A stretch of 64,000 bases of DNA from Pieris napi (Eukaryota; Arthropoda; Insecta; Lepidoptera; Pieridae). Shown here piece by piece: positions 28,241-39,999 of this stretch (positions are counted from its first letter, which is position 1; every line of letters starts with the position of its first letter). The position numbers were made by a program, and so were the translations under genes. Where the stretch lies: positions 2,604,001 through 2,668,000 of the forward strand of contig NC_062257.1 of NCBI RefSeq assembly GCF_905475465.1, written 5' to 3'. A model generated the notes under the pieces. It worked only from the letters and a program-made list of their open reading frames with translations, did no database searches and was not told where the DNA came from.

Positions 28241-28982
28241 CCAGACTTTAAACTTACGAAGCTTTGAAACGATTTGGAAAGTCATAAAACAAAGCGTTTC
28301 TCAAAAGGAATCTCGCGACCGTAAAATTCAAAGTTAAAACTACATTGTATACCAAAAAATTGAATTTGTCATACTGGAGATTACGTAAAGTATGAACTTC
28401 TGCTAAACCTCAACTTTTTATTTTATTGTGTCCATGACCAAAATTCAGAATCTTTGTTATCTGTGGTGGAATGACAAAATAATTGTCAAATTTTGAAACT
28501 AAATTATGACGAACTAACTTCTAACTGAAACTAGTTGTGTTCATATAACTCTTACTTTGATATTACGTGAGTCCACGGGAGACTCCACAGTCTCCGTTTG
28601 GCGAGAAAAAGACGGGGTTTCACAATTTGTAAGCGAATAAACAACACAAGAAAATATACTATTTTTCTATTTACCACTCCGAATGGGGAGTTTTCTAAAA
28701 TAAAGGGTAGAAACTTATTTGACATTCATAAACAGCTCGACAAATTAAGTAATTAAACAAACCTATTTCATTCGAAAATTTAATTCATTTATTTCCTATG
28801 TCTACAGTAACTTAATACTCACACAATGGAAACCTTATTAATATAAAAATTCAACTAACATAATATAAATAAAACAAGAAAACATAAAACCTTTTTTGTA
28901 ACTAATTAGTAATAATGCAATTATTGTGAATTCAGCTAGTGTGCAACTAAATATATACGTCTCACATAACAATAATATTCAG
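28241..28982. other. AT-rich, nothing recognised
   Basis: No exon of the PfkB half, RNA gene or repeat end was found here. Confidence 0.3.
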
Positions 28983-29144
28983 GATGCGCAAGACACGCGT
29001 AAATGGCGCAACTCTGAGTAAATTTGTACGCACTAGAGGTAGTGCAAGCAATTGCGGTCGCTTACCACAGCGAGTGTGGTTATTTGGCACACGTAGCCCC
29101 AGTCTCTGCAACATTACCGCATTATATATTCTACCTCTAACCTT
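28983..29144. other. GC-richer segment of unknown origin
   Basis: Open on the plus strand (MRKTRVNGATLSKFVRTRGS) but running straight into MITE M1. It contains the palindromic word GCACTAGAGGTAGTGC. More likely a transposon piece than an exon. Confidence 0.25.
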
Positions 29145-29666
29145 AAAAAAGGGTGCGTGTACTTATGTACGCGCGTAAGAAGTTATATTTCTTTGGCTTT
29201 CTTTATTTTTTTTTTAAATTAAATAATTAATAACAAATCTTTAACGTTAATAATTTAATAATATTTAGTATATTATTCAATTATTAATTAATATTACTAA
29301 CAATAATAATTATTATTTATTATTTTATTATATTATTCATTCAATTTAATAACTACGTATGTTTCATAACCTTTTAACTAAGTAACAATAGATCTTTGTG
29401 AAAAAGCATTGCTAAATTTCTTTGAAAAAATAATTAAAACTCCTTTATTTGTTTAAAAGGTAAATGTCATTATGTTCATTCAAAATTCTTGGCATAGATG
29501 CTAACTTCACGCATATTCTATTTCTTTTTACTTGTAGATTGTCTTATTCCCATCTCGCTCGCGCACGCTATAATCACACTGACAACTTTGTGTCATAGGT
29601 GCGCGCGCATCGTAAAATTTCACTCTCATCAATTTCTCATAACGCGCCTAAAGAAGTATATCTTCA
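29145..29666 (-). mobile_element. MITE family M1, copy 2 (long subtype)
   Basis: On the plus strand it runs GGGTGCGTGTACTTATGTAC, GCGCGTAAGAAGTTATATTT to CATAACGCGCCTAAAGAAGT. It shares the interior CTTGTAGATTGTCTTATTCC with the copy at 44959. Confidence 0.8.
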
Positions 29667-30450
29667 AAAATGTAACTCCTACCTATAACTTGTTGTAACC
29701 ATACCCAAGACAAACAACGTTAGATACATTACTGGGCAAAATGGGTACACTCCATACAACCTCATGTAAATGTTTCTCGTATATCTATTTTTTACTAAAT
29801 TTATGGCTGCAATTCAATCTTAAGATTTTTTTTCCCTAAAAAAAATCCCAGAGGCTCTTTTATCTCTGCCTTTTAATAAATGTATGATTTGTATTAAAGA
29901 AAAGCTGTGTAAAAAGGCTTACTATAAAGTTAACGACTATGCTTACTATAGTTGATAAAAGGGCCTGGGATGCTAGACAGGCTACTTAACTAACTACTTA
30001 CTAATTAATTTGCGATATTTGTTTTAAAATAAGTGTTGTTTGATGATTTATTTTGCTATTTTAAATGAGTACCGAGAGTTTTTTACGCCGGCTTTTTCTT
30101 TTGGCCAACACCCTCTGTCTTCCTTGCCCATGAGCAGGGATGTCTACCGATTCAAATTTAATGACGTAGAATAAGTGATACCTGTATCTTATATTCCATA
30201 ATAAACTTTTTTTTTGTGTTTCGTATCCACATAAAAATAAACGAAAATTGTCATTGGATTCTTTGTCCCAAGTTTAGAATAACTGTTTGACGTTGTTATT
30301 TATTTTTGTTCTATGACAAAGAAAGTGCTCTTGTCGAGAGCGCTTCATAAAAAACACTCGAGTTTTCAAACAAACCCGCGATTTTATTTTAGGAAAACAA
30401 TGTATGCAACACTACAGTTTATGAAAACATCGAAGATCTACCAAAAACTG
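29667..30450. other. AT-rich; one short shared repeat at 30150-30215
   Basis: Apart from the AATGACGTAGAATAAGTGAT repeat shared with 3838-3905, nothing is recognised. Confidence 0.3.
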
Positions 30451-30704
30451 TGACGACTCATTGGTCTAGTGGTTAGTACCCCTGACTGCGAATCCATGGG
30501 TCCCGGGTTCGATCCCCGGCTGAGACGAACATCGATGTGATGAGCATTTGGTGTTGTGCTTAGGTCTTGGGTGTTTAAATATGTTTTTATATGTCTATCT
30601 ACCTATAATATGTTTGTATATCCGTTGCCTAGTACCCATAACACAAGCTTCACCAGCTTAGCATGGGACTAGGTCAATTGGTGTGAATTGTCTTAAAAAA
30701 AAAA
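30451..30704 (+). mobile_element. tRNA-derived SINE, type A
   Basis: TGACGACTCATTGGTCTAGT, then B box in GGGTTCGATCCCCGG, ending in A10. The best-preserved head of the family. Confidence 0.88.
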
Positions 30705-30851
30705 CTATTCTTCTTCTATAGAGCCTTGTCCTGTTGAAGGAGATCATCATGCCTACTTTTATGAATGCTGCACTTTTGAACCTTGACTTAACCACTAAAC
30801 TTGTTTTCGGTGGAAATTTAAATGATTTCACTTGACTTAAAGTCGGCTAGC

Positions 30852-31140
30852 GCAGTGTTGGCCTAGTGGCTTCAGCGTGCGACTCTCATACCTGAGGTTG
30901 TAGGTTCGATCCCAGGCTGTGCACCAATGGACTTTCTATGTGCGCAACATTTCCTGGAACGGTGAAGGAAAACATCGTGAGGAAACCGACATGTCTTAGA
31001 CACAAAAAGTCGACGGCGTGTGTCAGGCACTGGAGGCTGATCACCTACTTGTCTATTAGTTTTAAAAATGATCATGAAACTGATTCAGAAATCTAAGGCC
31101 CAGACCTAAAAAGGTTGTATGACTTTATTTCTTTTTTTTT
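30852..31140 (+). mobile_element. tRNA-derived SINE, type B
   Basis: GTTGGCCTAGTGGCTTCAGC, B box GGTTCGATCCC, body ACATCGTGAGGAAACCGACA and GTGTCAGGCACTGGAGGCTG. Confidence 0.85.
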
Positions 31141-31187
31141 AATCTGTATAAAACGGATGTATATAGTAAATTATCCAAAGTTAAAAA

Positions 31188-31544
31188 TCTAATCTATAAA
31201 ATTCTCGTGTCACGGTGTTTATTAAACTCCTCCGAAATGGCTCGACCGATTTTCGTGAAATTTTGTGTGCATATCGGTTAGGTCTGCAAATCGGACATCT
31301 ATTTTTAATCCCAATAAATGTTAAGGGTGGTCCCTAAATTTTATTTATAAATTTTTAGACTAAATTCTTTGTTTCTATTTTACACAGCATACAAAAATAC
31401 GTACAACCCTTAATTTACACCCCTCTACGATCAACCCATACTTTTTATTATAGTAGTAGTAGTAGCTTGTTATTTTTAATAAACTAAAGAAATGTTTCGT
31501 AGAAATAATATACAAGGCAAAACAACGTTTGCCGGGTCAGCTAG
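31188..31544 (+). mobile_element. Helitron H1
   Basis: A then TCTAATCTATAAAATTCTCG; 3' end GGCAAAACAACGTTTGCC, GGGTCAGCTAG then T. Contains a (TAG)n run near 31450. Confidence 0.8.
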
Positions 31545-31663
31545 TATTTTTCCAAACGAAACGATCGAAAGAAAGATGACGTTGCTTGTAAAGAATATTT
31601 CTTCGCCGTCTAAACCTAATATGTATATTGTGTAATAAAGGTCCGTTGTGCTGTCCTGGCTAA

Positions 31664-31835
31664 CTAAAGCTTAGGTTTCCTATAAAAGCGGTGCCGTTAA
31701 CTAACGGCCCTCTTTACTTTTTAACATAATGCATTTTTTGCATTATGTTAAAAAGTTAAGACGGCCGTTATTAACAACCGCAAAATGACGGACGTTAGTT
31801 AACGGCACCGCTTTTCTAGGAAACCTAAGCTTTAG
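31664..31835. mobile_element. MITE M5, near-perfect palindrome (172 bp)
   Basis: CTAAAGCTTAGGTTTCCT at the left is the inverse complement of the right end. The arms meet almost without a loop at TAATGCATTTTTTGCATTA (about 31737). A ~10-bp segment is missing from the left arm. Confidence 0.85.
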
Positions 31836-32611
31836 TGAATGTAATTCTTTGAGAAAATAATGTTTCTTTGAATCGAACCAAAGACAAAGTTCTATGTTAA
31901 AAAATAAAGTAAGGAGTTAAAAATGAAAGATTTTTTAACAAACTTTAATTAATGCATTTATTATGATAGCTCTCAGTCGCCTAGTGCGTACCTTCGGAAA
32001 GTTGCAACAAGTATTAAATAATCATCTGTTAAAAATCACAATTATAGACACAATAAAGCTCTCAAGAAATAGAGAAAAAGAAATTACAATTCACACTGTC
32101 AATTGTCAAAATTGACAAAGATGACAAGCATCATACTAATAATAATGACATTTACATAATTAAATTTATTTATATGTTTAAACATATATTTCCATTGTCT
32201 CCCTTTACATATACTTTTATAATATATCGCAATTCATGAAACTCACATTTGTATTAATATTGTTATGTTATTATGTAAAACAAACTTTGACCTATTTTCC
32301 AAAAGCAAATTATGTACTCGTTCTGATGATGCTAAAATTAGTCCCTTAATGGTAGATAGAGGCGTAATTTTGAGTTACAATGCACAGCTTAGTAAGAAAC
32401 TCCAAAGTTTGAAAAAGTAGAAAGTTTTAGCGACATCAGAATTTTTACTTATTAAAACATTTTTTGTATAAAATTATCGATAAGTTATTCTTCATTCAAA
32501 CCTGTCTATTGTCAAATTTAAAAATCATACAGAATAAAATAAAGTTTATTATCTGTCACACTTGTCAATTGTCAGATTAATTATTTTCATTATATATAGT
32601 AAAACATTATA
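31836..32611. other. AT-rich, nothing recognised
   Basis: Several GTCAATTGTCA-like words occur, but no element boundaries can be supported. Confidence 0.3.
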
Positions 32612-32876
32612 TTTAAAACAAAGTCGTGTTAAACCATTTTATAACTCAGGAACGGCTGGACAAATTTTTATGATATTTGGATTTAGTCTTCGTCCGAAAT
32701 AGGAATTATTCATCAATAAAAAGATATCATAAATCATTAGTCTAGCCGTTCATTTACTATGGTCTAACAAAACACAACTGACAGCTCACAGTCTATGGTT
32801 TGAAAATACCGCCAAAACTTAATAATTAACTATAAATCTTTACATGCTGTTAGGCGGAACGAGGTTCGCCAGGTCT
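32612..32876 (+). mobile_element. Helitron, family H3-like, degraded
   Basis: AAAACAAAGTCGTGTTAAAC, ACTCAGGAACGGCTGGAC at the 5' side and the stem GGCGGAACGAGGTTCGCC near the 3' side. The final CTAG is lost. Confidence 0.5.
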
Positions 32877-33234
32877 ATAATCTTCACAGCTAACTTCTGG
32901 TAAAAGCTTTAAACCTGTTCAGTAACAAAAGAACTTCTCTTTATTCGGTTTAACCGAATTTTAAACGTAAAATGTTGTTTATACAGCGTTTATGACCGTA
33001 TCAAGCCGGACGTCCGGGCGCGTTTAAAATATCTGTAAACCGCCTTTTGAAATATATCCCTAAATATATCCCGAAAAATTAGTAATGGATAAAGGGCAAT
33101 GCAAGCGTATCGCAAGTAAAGCGATAAAAATTAATAAAAGTTAATTTAAGGCTTAGAGTCAGTATTGGATGTTGACAAGCTGAAACGAACAAACGAACTT
33201 AAATACATAAATAAATTCAATAATAATTTTATTT
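32877..33234. other. Nothing recognised
   Basis: No feature supported. Confidence 0.25.
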
Positions 33235-33430
33235 ATCTACACGCCTTTTTCCCGAAGGGGTAGGTAGAGACTACGGATCTCCACTTACTGCGGCCCCTTC
33301 CTCTCACGTTTTATCTTCTACAGGACATTCACCATGCATGGTCATTATGGGTACTTTTAACTTGTCTAGTACCTCCTGGATTTGGCCCTGGTACGACAAG
33401 GGCTACCCATCCCGACTTCAACATCCACGG
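33235..33430. mobile_element. Retrotransposon-derived fragment
   Basis: TACACGCCTTTTTCCCGAAG, GGGTAGGTAGAGAC and ATCCCGACTTCAACATCCAC are GC-richer than the flanks and resemble a leader repeat I associate with lepidopteran retroelements. Not assigned. Confidence 0.4.
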
Positions 33431-33555
33431 TTGCTTGTATAACCTATTATATGCTTCTCATTCTTTCTTAACAATTAAGTATTACTACTTATAGAATGTT
33501 GTTTGTCTTAGTAACTTAAAAAAAAAACGTGTGGCACTCGGGGACTGCCGCGGTA

Positions 33556-33939
33556 AAGCTATTGCATAGCATTTTTTATCAACTTATGCAGTTATAATTA
33601 TTTATTTATTTTTTATGTATGCAGTTTTTTTTTTGCTTTGATATTAATTCAAGTTTTTTCTTTGATATTATTTCAATCTATTATCTACCACTCTACCGGA
33701 CTCAGACTAAAACGCCTATATCTGTCTCACTCTAACGCGTTCCGGCTGCACCGGCCGCGCTCACGCTACGTCACCGATCTCGTCAGAGATATGGGAATGC
33801 GCAGTATGCGTTCTGTCCCACTCTAACGCGTATTTGCCGCACCTATACTACGTCATCGTGTGTTAGGTATTTTTCGTTACGGAATTTCTTGATTCGGTCG
33901 CCGCGCTCAAAGCCCGCGATAAAATCTATGCAATAGCTT
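33556..33939. mobile_element. Short-TIR element (AAGCTATTGCATAG ends)
   Basis: AAGCTATTGCATAGCATTTT at the left and AAATCTATGCAATAGCTT at the right are inverted. The interior contains a near-duplicate CACTCTAACGCGT block (about 33728 and 33820). Confidence 0.5.
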
Positions 33940-34084
33940 AAAAACTATTGTAAGCCAAGTTAAAAACAAGAACGAGAACGTTTGATGTACCTTCACGCTT
34001 AGGTCTACAGAAAATATATCTTTCTTCTGTTAAATGTTATCCAGCTTTGTCAATTCCTATCGGAGACTGCTACTGACTACTGCT

Positions 34085-34165
34085 TTTTTAAAACAAGAAA
34101 CGGGGTATGAAGCTCACCTGATGTTAAGTGATACCACCACTCATGGGCACAAGCTGCCAGAGAAT
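34085..34165 (-). mobile_element. LINE 3' tail, family L1 (short)
   Basis: AGCTCACCTGATGTTAAGTG, ATACCACCACTCATGG. Confidence 0.55.
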
Positions 34166-35835
34166 GTTTTTTAGTGTCGAGTACTCCGGACGTCCGACTT
34201 GTGTAACACACTGTACATGGATAAACCAAGGCACATTTCAAATGGAAGCAGGTTAGATTTGATCCTAACTACAAATTATTCAACTTTCCGAATATACTTT
34301 GATTAAGATTGGTAGTGACAACAATATTAAAAAACTATGTTTCCGCAATCAGAAAATATACTCTAAGCACAGGAATAAGACACTAGAAATCTGCTTTCAA
34401 TTTCAATATATCACAAAGAATTATGAGCCTTATGTACTACTGTTAGATACACTTTGATACTATAATTCCTTGAATACATAGCGAAAACTAAAATGTTCGC
34501 TGCGACCAGCGTATATATGACATGGCCAAATGACCAATCTTTAATCTTTTAAACCAATGTCACCTATTGTAAGATTTCAAAACGCACGAAGAATTTTGAA
34601 CCTTATGCCCACAGTTCGATAATTCCTTGATTGAATTATCGAGCCTTGGACTTTGCTCATTTCTAGTATCTTATTATCTATGACCCTAAGCGAACGTAAC
34701 TAGAAAGATTAGTACAAACATTTAGTTAATCTGTACATACAAGATGGCGCCCGATTTATAGACAATTCGCGCGTTATTCAAAGAACAGACATTGACAGTT
34801 GACACCCACATATATTTTGACATTTAAAGAAAAGTATTGAGCTTTCTGCAGCTCGCGTTTGACTGTCTATGGAATTGTCTTTTATAAATAACAATTTTAC
34901 TGAAATATTTACGACTCGTAGGAATTATAGAAATAACGTTCGAATTGTTCTGTAATCGGGCAATAACATTTACAAATATGTTTATGGTGGCGATTTAAAG
35001 AGATTTAAATATAATAGGACACTTGGGGACACTGACCTCTGATAGGTGACATCTCAAATTACATGCAACCTTTTTGTAAAATTTAAACCACAAATATTAT
35101 AACGAGGTTCAAATTTAACTGTGTTTATGTCATGGTTATTGCTATTATGAATCCAAGCAACGGAATAAAAAAATGTGAGTGTGTGTGTAACTACACTTTT
35201 TTAAATTCAGTAATTGTGAAGCCAACTTAATTAATTTATAAACAAAAGAATGGATATCGTTTCGGTTTTTGTAAAAAAAAATATTATTTTAGTTATATTT
35301 TTAAGGAACTTTAATAGTATTTTCGATTACGTTAGGATTACTATGTATATTTTATAAACACAAAAAAATATTAGTAAAATAAAATTTATAATATTGTAAA
35401 AATAGTCAAGATTCAAACTACTCCTGATTATGTTATGTATGAAAAGAAGTTTGGAAAATTCAGCGTCACCGCGCTGTGTATGCTTTTTAGACAATTAAAC
35501 AATTTTACCTTCACACTGCTCGAATAATACTTTTAATCTTCAATATCAAAATGATTCATATACGTCATCAACACAACACAAACGTTTGCAATGATGCGCT
35601 GTCAAATCAAATTAGCTCAGACGACTACAATTGTATCCCTAATGACAGTATATTTAAATCTCTTAGTATGAGGTCGTACTATGAACGTGTAAACTGTTGG
35701 TTCCTATAAAATCGTAAAAGACAATACTGTGTCTAAACTTTTATTTACTGTTACTACATTCGCACTAAAGCTGTTTTGACAAAAGCTCTAACGAGTTAAA
35801 AGCTTCGTGCGTCACAGCGTCACCAATCACAGCGA
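34166..35835. other. AT-rich, nothing recognised
   Basis: About 1.7 kb without an open frame, exon or repeat terminus that I can defend. Confidence 0.35.
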
Positions 35836-35839
35836 AGAA

Positions 35840-36090
35840 CCAAACGGCAAACGAGCCCATGGAGACCCATTTTAGTGGGCTTTTAAGGGAGGATTATGCA
35901 AATTGTTGAGGTCGTACCCCCCAGGGAAGACCTTGTGAAGCGGAACGTTGAAGACTTCAATCATTTGATACACTTTTGATAAAGGACCACAGTTCAGCTA
36001 TCCAGCTTACACTTTTCATACAGAGCGATTGGCCAATTACAGTCATGGAACGTGAGAATTTTGAAAAGGGAAAACTCTGATAAACCAGCC
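35840..36090 (+). mobile_element. LINE fragment, family L4
   Basis: CATGGAGACCCATTTTAGTG, GAGGTCGTACCCCCCAGG match 53040-53170 (GAGACCCATTTTTAGTAGG, GAGGTCGTACCTCTCAG). Confidence 0.5.
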
Positions 36091-36295
36091 AACTTTACTG
36101 TTTTTGTAAGAATGACAGTTGATGCTATGCGGCATAAACTGTACTTTAAAGCATCAGCTTATCTGTGATTGGCCAGTTTTTTCTAATATATATTCTGTCT
36201 GTATATATTTATAACAGTGTCACTAAGAGGCACGTAGGAAAGAATATTTTAAAGAAATGCGACTTCAATTCCCAACTTCAAAACCCTTTTTGGGG

Positions 36296-36530
36296 CAGGG
36301 CCTCAGATTTCTGTATCTGTTTCATGATCATTCGCCAATCTAATAGGCATAGGAGGCTATGCCTGATACACGCCGTCGACTTTTTGGGTCTAAGGAAAGT
36401 CGGTTTCCTCGTTATGTTTTCCTTTGCGAATGTTAAATGCGCACATAGAAAGAAAGTCCATTGGTGCACTGAATATCGAACCTACGACCTCAGGGATGAG
36501 AGTCGCATGCTGAAGCCACTAGGCCAAATA
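36296..36530 (-). mobile_element. tRNA-derived SINE, type B
   Basis: GATTTCTGTATCTGTTTCAT, ACGCCGTCGACTTTTTGGGT and ATCGAACCTACGACCTCAGG, reverse orientation. Confidence 0.8.
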
Positions 36531-37985
36531 TTTTAATGAATCCCAGTCAACGCTGCTCTCTATTAAGCAAGAGAGTAATGCAACTTTAAGGTCTTAGATT
36601 TTGTCAATAGTATTTAGTGCGAATGTCATAACATTGTCTAAATATTTATTCTCAAAGATTACCACAGCCTTCTAAGGTTGTTTAATCTGTACAGAATTTT
36701 CTACTGTTTAATATTTGCAGTAAACAAATGTTCGTAAATTGTTTTATTTAAGCATTCTTTATCGTAGGCACTACGTCATATAAGCTCATATTATCAGTAT
36801 TGTGTCTTTCTGTCCATGCAATGTTACTTCTAATGTTACGTACAATTTATCCTAGTATTTACATTTCTTTACGAAACGCCACTAACGATGTTAGGCCAGT
36901 CATTATAGACATTCGAAATCGAAAATTTGATAATAATTCCAAAATTTTTCAAACTTCGGTCAAGTGGTACATTAAATAAAATAAAATAAATAACAAAAAA
37001 TGTTCCGTACACTTAGGTTGGTTGCAAATTTTATACGTGATATGAAATATTATATCGAAAACTTCCCCAAGTTTGCAGAACTTTTGGAATTTTTTTCACG
37101 ACCAAAACTTATTTTTAACAATGTTCCGGACCGCAGAGCAGGTTGCAAAATTTTATAGTTTGTTTTAATACCACTCCCGACCTTACATCAAAATTTGAAA
37201 ACTTTTGGAATTATTATGAATTAATTGTCTTGACTGACTGGTCTAGTATTAAGTTCCACTTTTAGAGTGAAGTTTGACGAAATCTCCAGTGACTCACTTC
37301 ACGTCAATGTCGCTTGGGCGTCTATGGAAATGTTAGGCTCTGTATTTCGCGTAAATAAATCTATTCAGTGAATACAGTAAGAAACTTTTTAATATCATTG
37401 AGACGAGGATTTTATGTTAACGACACATATAGAAGGATACAGTCAATATAACATCTAATACATCGAAATTTTAAAAATTTAATTGGAATGTTAAAGACGA
37501 AATACGTAAAATTACTGAAATGTTAAATTCTAATAAAAAATTTACAATTTAACCGCTAGTTAAAATCGCATGAGTCTAACCGCTCAATGAATTAAAAAGT
37601 ACTTTACATTGAATATTTAATCCAACTGGAACTGCCATGCATAGGAACTAAACACAAGCTTTGCTCGTGGAAAAAAACGTTCACTTCGAAACACCTAAAT
37701 CTGTCTATGATGTTTCTAATGATACTACAACATCAAAACATCATGTAGTCTGTATTCTAGATAACACATAACCACACTAAACAGCAGTGGAACTATTGAA
37801 ACTAGTGGCACCATTTATAGTTCAAACTCGGAGCGTGTGTGACGACGGTGGTCGAGACATACTCTCGCGGCTGAGCGGTGTGCGCACGTGGGAACGCTGC
37901 GCGCCCGGGGCATGTCCATCTCGAAGCCTGCAGCGGGGAACGACCGCCACCGCCGCCCAAACAACCGCTCCAGGTAACATCTTAG
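36531..37985. other. Downstream flank and probable 3' UTR of the tetraspanin gene
   Basis: 37800-37985 is GC-rich and collinear with the minus-strand coding exon, so probably 3' UTR. The poly(A) site is not clear. Further left the DNA is AT-rich with a few repeated words (TTTTGGAATT) and nothing I recognise. Confidence 0.4.
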
Positions 37986-39089
37986 TCAGATTCTGGTCGC
38001 CGCACTGTCCGCCGCCAAGGGCCTGTAATCGCCACGCGCCAGCTCACGCATCTCGCAGTTGTTGTTGCCGTTCACGGTTTTCGGTGCTAAGGATTCCTCA
38101 TGTATGCTGCGTCTCGAACACGGTTCCGAAGCCCTGCCTAGCAATGCCTCACGTTCACTTGCTCTCTCTGGACTTCCACCGTGAGTACGAACCCCTCCGT
38201 TGGCGTTTACAGCATTCACAACTATGGTTTGAGACAAAGGTCCCCCGTGTAATGGGCTACCGTCTAAAAGCTCGTCGGCACCCATTTCGGTGCGAAGTAT
38301 CCTAATTTTCTGAATCATTTCTTTAATTTCGCATCTAAGAATTCCCAAGAAACAAAATTTTAAGAATGCAATAACACAATAGCCCAAAACGAAAAGCGCG
38401 TCAGCTGTTTTCCTGAGCCAATTGAGTAACCTTTCGGCGCAAGCGGCGGTATGCGGTATACAATGAACTGGGGTAAAGGAGACTGGTGAAGTAGCTGGCG
38501 TGGAAAATGTAACCGGTGTGACTGCCGGCGTATGTGCTGGTATTCGACAGCAGCTGGGTGGCAAAATGGTTCGATTGAACGTTGCAAAATCTGAGGGCCC
38601 CGTGACGCCGCAGCAACTTTGCTCTCGCTGCAGGCGATCCCAAGCTTCTGAGAAATCCACGTCGTTGTCGTAGTCCTTCGCGAGCCTGATTCGCAGCTGC
38701 GGTCGTAGCTCTCGGCAGACGCGCTCAAAACGGAAAACCCAGTAAACCCCGATAGCAGCGTCGCCTACCAGCAGAGCCAGCAGTGCGAGCCAGTAGGCGT
38801 TCAGCATGCGTTCCGAGAGGCGTAGAGCCGCTAGGCAGCCGAGCAGCTGGAGCAAGCCGGCTTGAACAGGGAGCGCTGCGTAGCCGTAGAGGAAACCCGG
38901 TTGCGCAGCGCCGAGGCCCGGGACCAGCCCACGGCGGTAGTCGGCTAGCGCACGACCGGCTGCAGCACAGAAGGCGAGGGCTCCCAGCAGCAGTGCCCCG
39001 TTGCAAGCGTAGATCCAAATGCGGTAGTAGCGCATCGCGCGGTGCGCGGCGGGAAGTTGCGCGGGGCGCGCGGGCGGCGGCAGCGTCAT
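37986..39089 (-). CDS. Tetraspanin, 367 aa, single coding exon
   Basis: Four-pass membrane organiser protein. Predicted segments are TM1 (about 23-44), TM2 (about 72-91), TM3 (about 99-119), a large extracellular loop (about 120-228) and TM4 (about 230-253). The loop has the diagnostic CCG (C159-C160), a second pair PSCC (C180-C181) and C210 and C217, six cysteines for three disulfides, and one N-glycosylation site (N172-R-T). Odd points are a Ser/Thr/Pro-rich insert (about 184-209) between the cysteine pairs, a cytoplasmic tail of about 110 residues (most tetraspanins have about 10-20), and no coding intron. The start at 39089 has a perfect context (GCCACCATGA); an in-frame ATG at 39035 has a poor one. 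A TATTATTTCCATTCACAG acceptor ending at 39157 suggests an upstream non-coding exon. Subfamily not assigned. Confidence 0.88.
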   Translation of the reverse strand: MTLPPPARPAQLPAAHRAMRYYRIWIYACNGALLLGALAFCAAAGRALADYRRGLVPGLGAAQPGFLYGYAALPVQAGLLQLLGCLAALRLSERMLNAYWLALLALLVGDAAIGVYWVFRFERVCRELRPQLRIRLAKDYDNDVDFSEAWDRLQREQSCCGVTGPSDFATFNRTILPPSCCRIPAHTPAVTPVTFSTPATSPVSFTPVHCIPHTAACAERLLNWLRKTADALFVLGYCVIAFLKFCFLGILRCEIKEMIQKIRILRTEMGADELLDGSPLHGGPLSQTIVVNAVNANGGVRTHGGSPERASEREALLGRASEPCSRRSIHEESLAPKTVNGNNNCEMRELARGDYRPLAADSAATRI

Positions 39090-39160
39090 GGTGGCACGCG
39101 CCGCGTCATCGCGCCGCCCGCGCGCGCGCCGCCTCCACACGACGCGCCCCACGCCTCTGT
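38690..39160. promoter_or_regulatory. CpG-dense 5' part of the tetraspanin exon
   Basis: This stretch is strikingly GC- and CpG-rich against an AT-rich window (long runs such as GCGCGGGGCGCGCGGGCGGC near 39060). It covers the start codon and the first three membrane segments. It could be an unmethylated CpG island-like region or a codon-bias effect; no factor site is claimed. Confidence 0.4.
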
Positions 39161-39203
39161 GAATGGAAATAATACTTGTAACTTGGGTAGGAGAGACTCT
39201 CAA

Positions 39204-39990
39204 TCCTAAGGTTTTGTACTAATGGATAACGACATATCTATGCTTGATCTAAGAAGGAATGCTGTATGCACAGAATGCTCATTCATCACAAGTACGTGAA
39301 AATAGTTACTAAACAGACGGAGCGATGTAGGCATAAATTTATGATTGATGTAATATTATATATATACCTTATATTAAAACGTTTATTTATTCTCTCTGTA
39401 TTTTGTAATGGTTTCGCTTCGATTTTGTATTAATTGTATTTTTTTTAAACTACATACTTAGTTTCTAAGGAATTCAAAATTTGTACTGTGATGTAATCCT
39501 TCGACCACCAAGGCTAAACCCCTTAGTTGTTGTTTTCTGTCCTTTTAAATTTATGTATATTAAGCAATATGCTACAGAACTTAATTTAAACTTCGACTTG
39601 TATAAGACAGGAATATCAAAGAATTTTCAGAGTCCGATTACGATATAATTCTAAACTGTAAATTTATTACATCACGTTCCCTTGTCAATAAAATCTTCAA
39701 ACTCAACAACATTTACGTATCCTTCGGAAATAAAAAATAATATAAGAAATGCACGTACGAATCCTCGCATGAAGTTCATACATTATTTAGCTGTAATCAA
39801 AAAAGTACAGCCAAATAGATACAGCGGTTATTTGTATATACTAAAGCCGAAGCTGCTCTAATTTTATATATGACATGAGCATTTTGTTTGTTAATATATA
39901 TAGCTTTATATCACATATATATAAAACATATGCATATAAACGTAGCAATACAGCGCAATATTCCAAAGGGCGGAACTTTAGGGTTCTAGC
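39204..39990. other. Upstream of the tetraspanin exon, nothing recognised
   Basis: AT-rich. If the gene has a non-coding first exon it is here or further right, but it is not visible. Confidence 0.3.
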
Positions 39991-39999
39991 TCTCTAGAG

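Noticed and set aside
28984..29178. Plus-strand frame as a possible PfkB exon
   Set aside because: No kinase motif, no donor site, and the frame ends inside MITE M1.
30451..30530. A genuine tRNA gene
   Set aside because: The head has A and B boxes, but the acceptor stem does not close and the sequence continues into a conserved SINE body with an A tail.
37840..37880. GGRDILSRL resembling the GGVGRN motif of PfkB kinases on the plus strand
   Set aside because: No further kinase motif follows, no convincing splice sites frame it, and it lies opposite the tetraspanin 3' region; likely chance.
37787..38305. Plus-strand 172-codon open frame
   Set aside because: It overlaps the 3' part of the tetraspanin exon on the opposite strand and has no domain; a shadow frame in GC-rich DNA.
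39089..39203. Longer N-terminus of the tetraspanin starting at 39203
   Set aside because: The codon at 39203 is TTG, and a splice acceptor followed by a perfect Kozak ATG at 39089 gives a better start.
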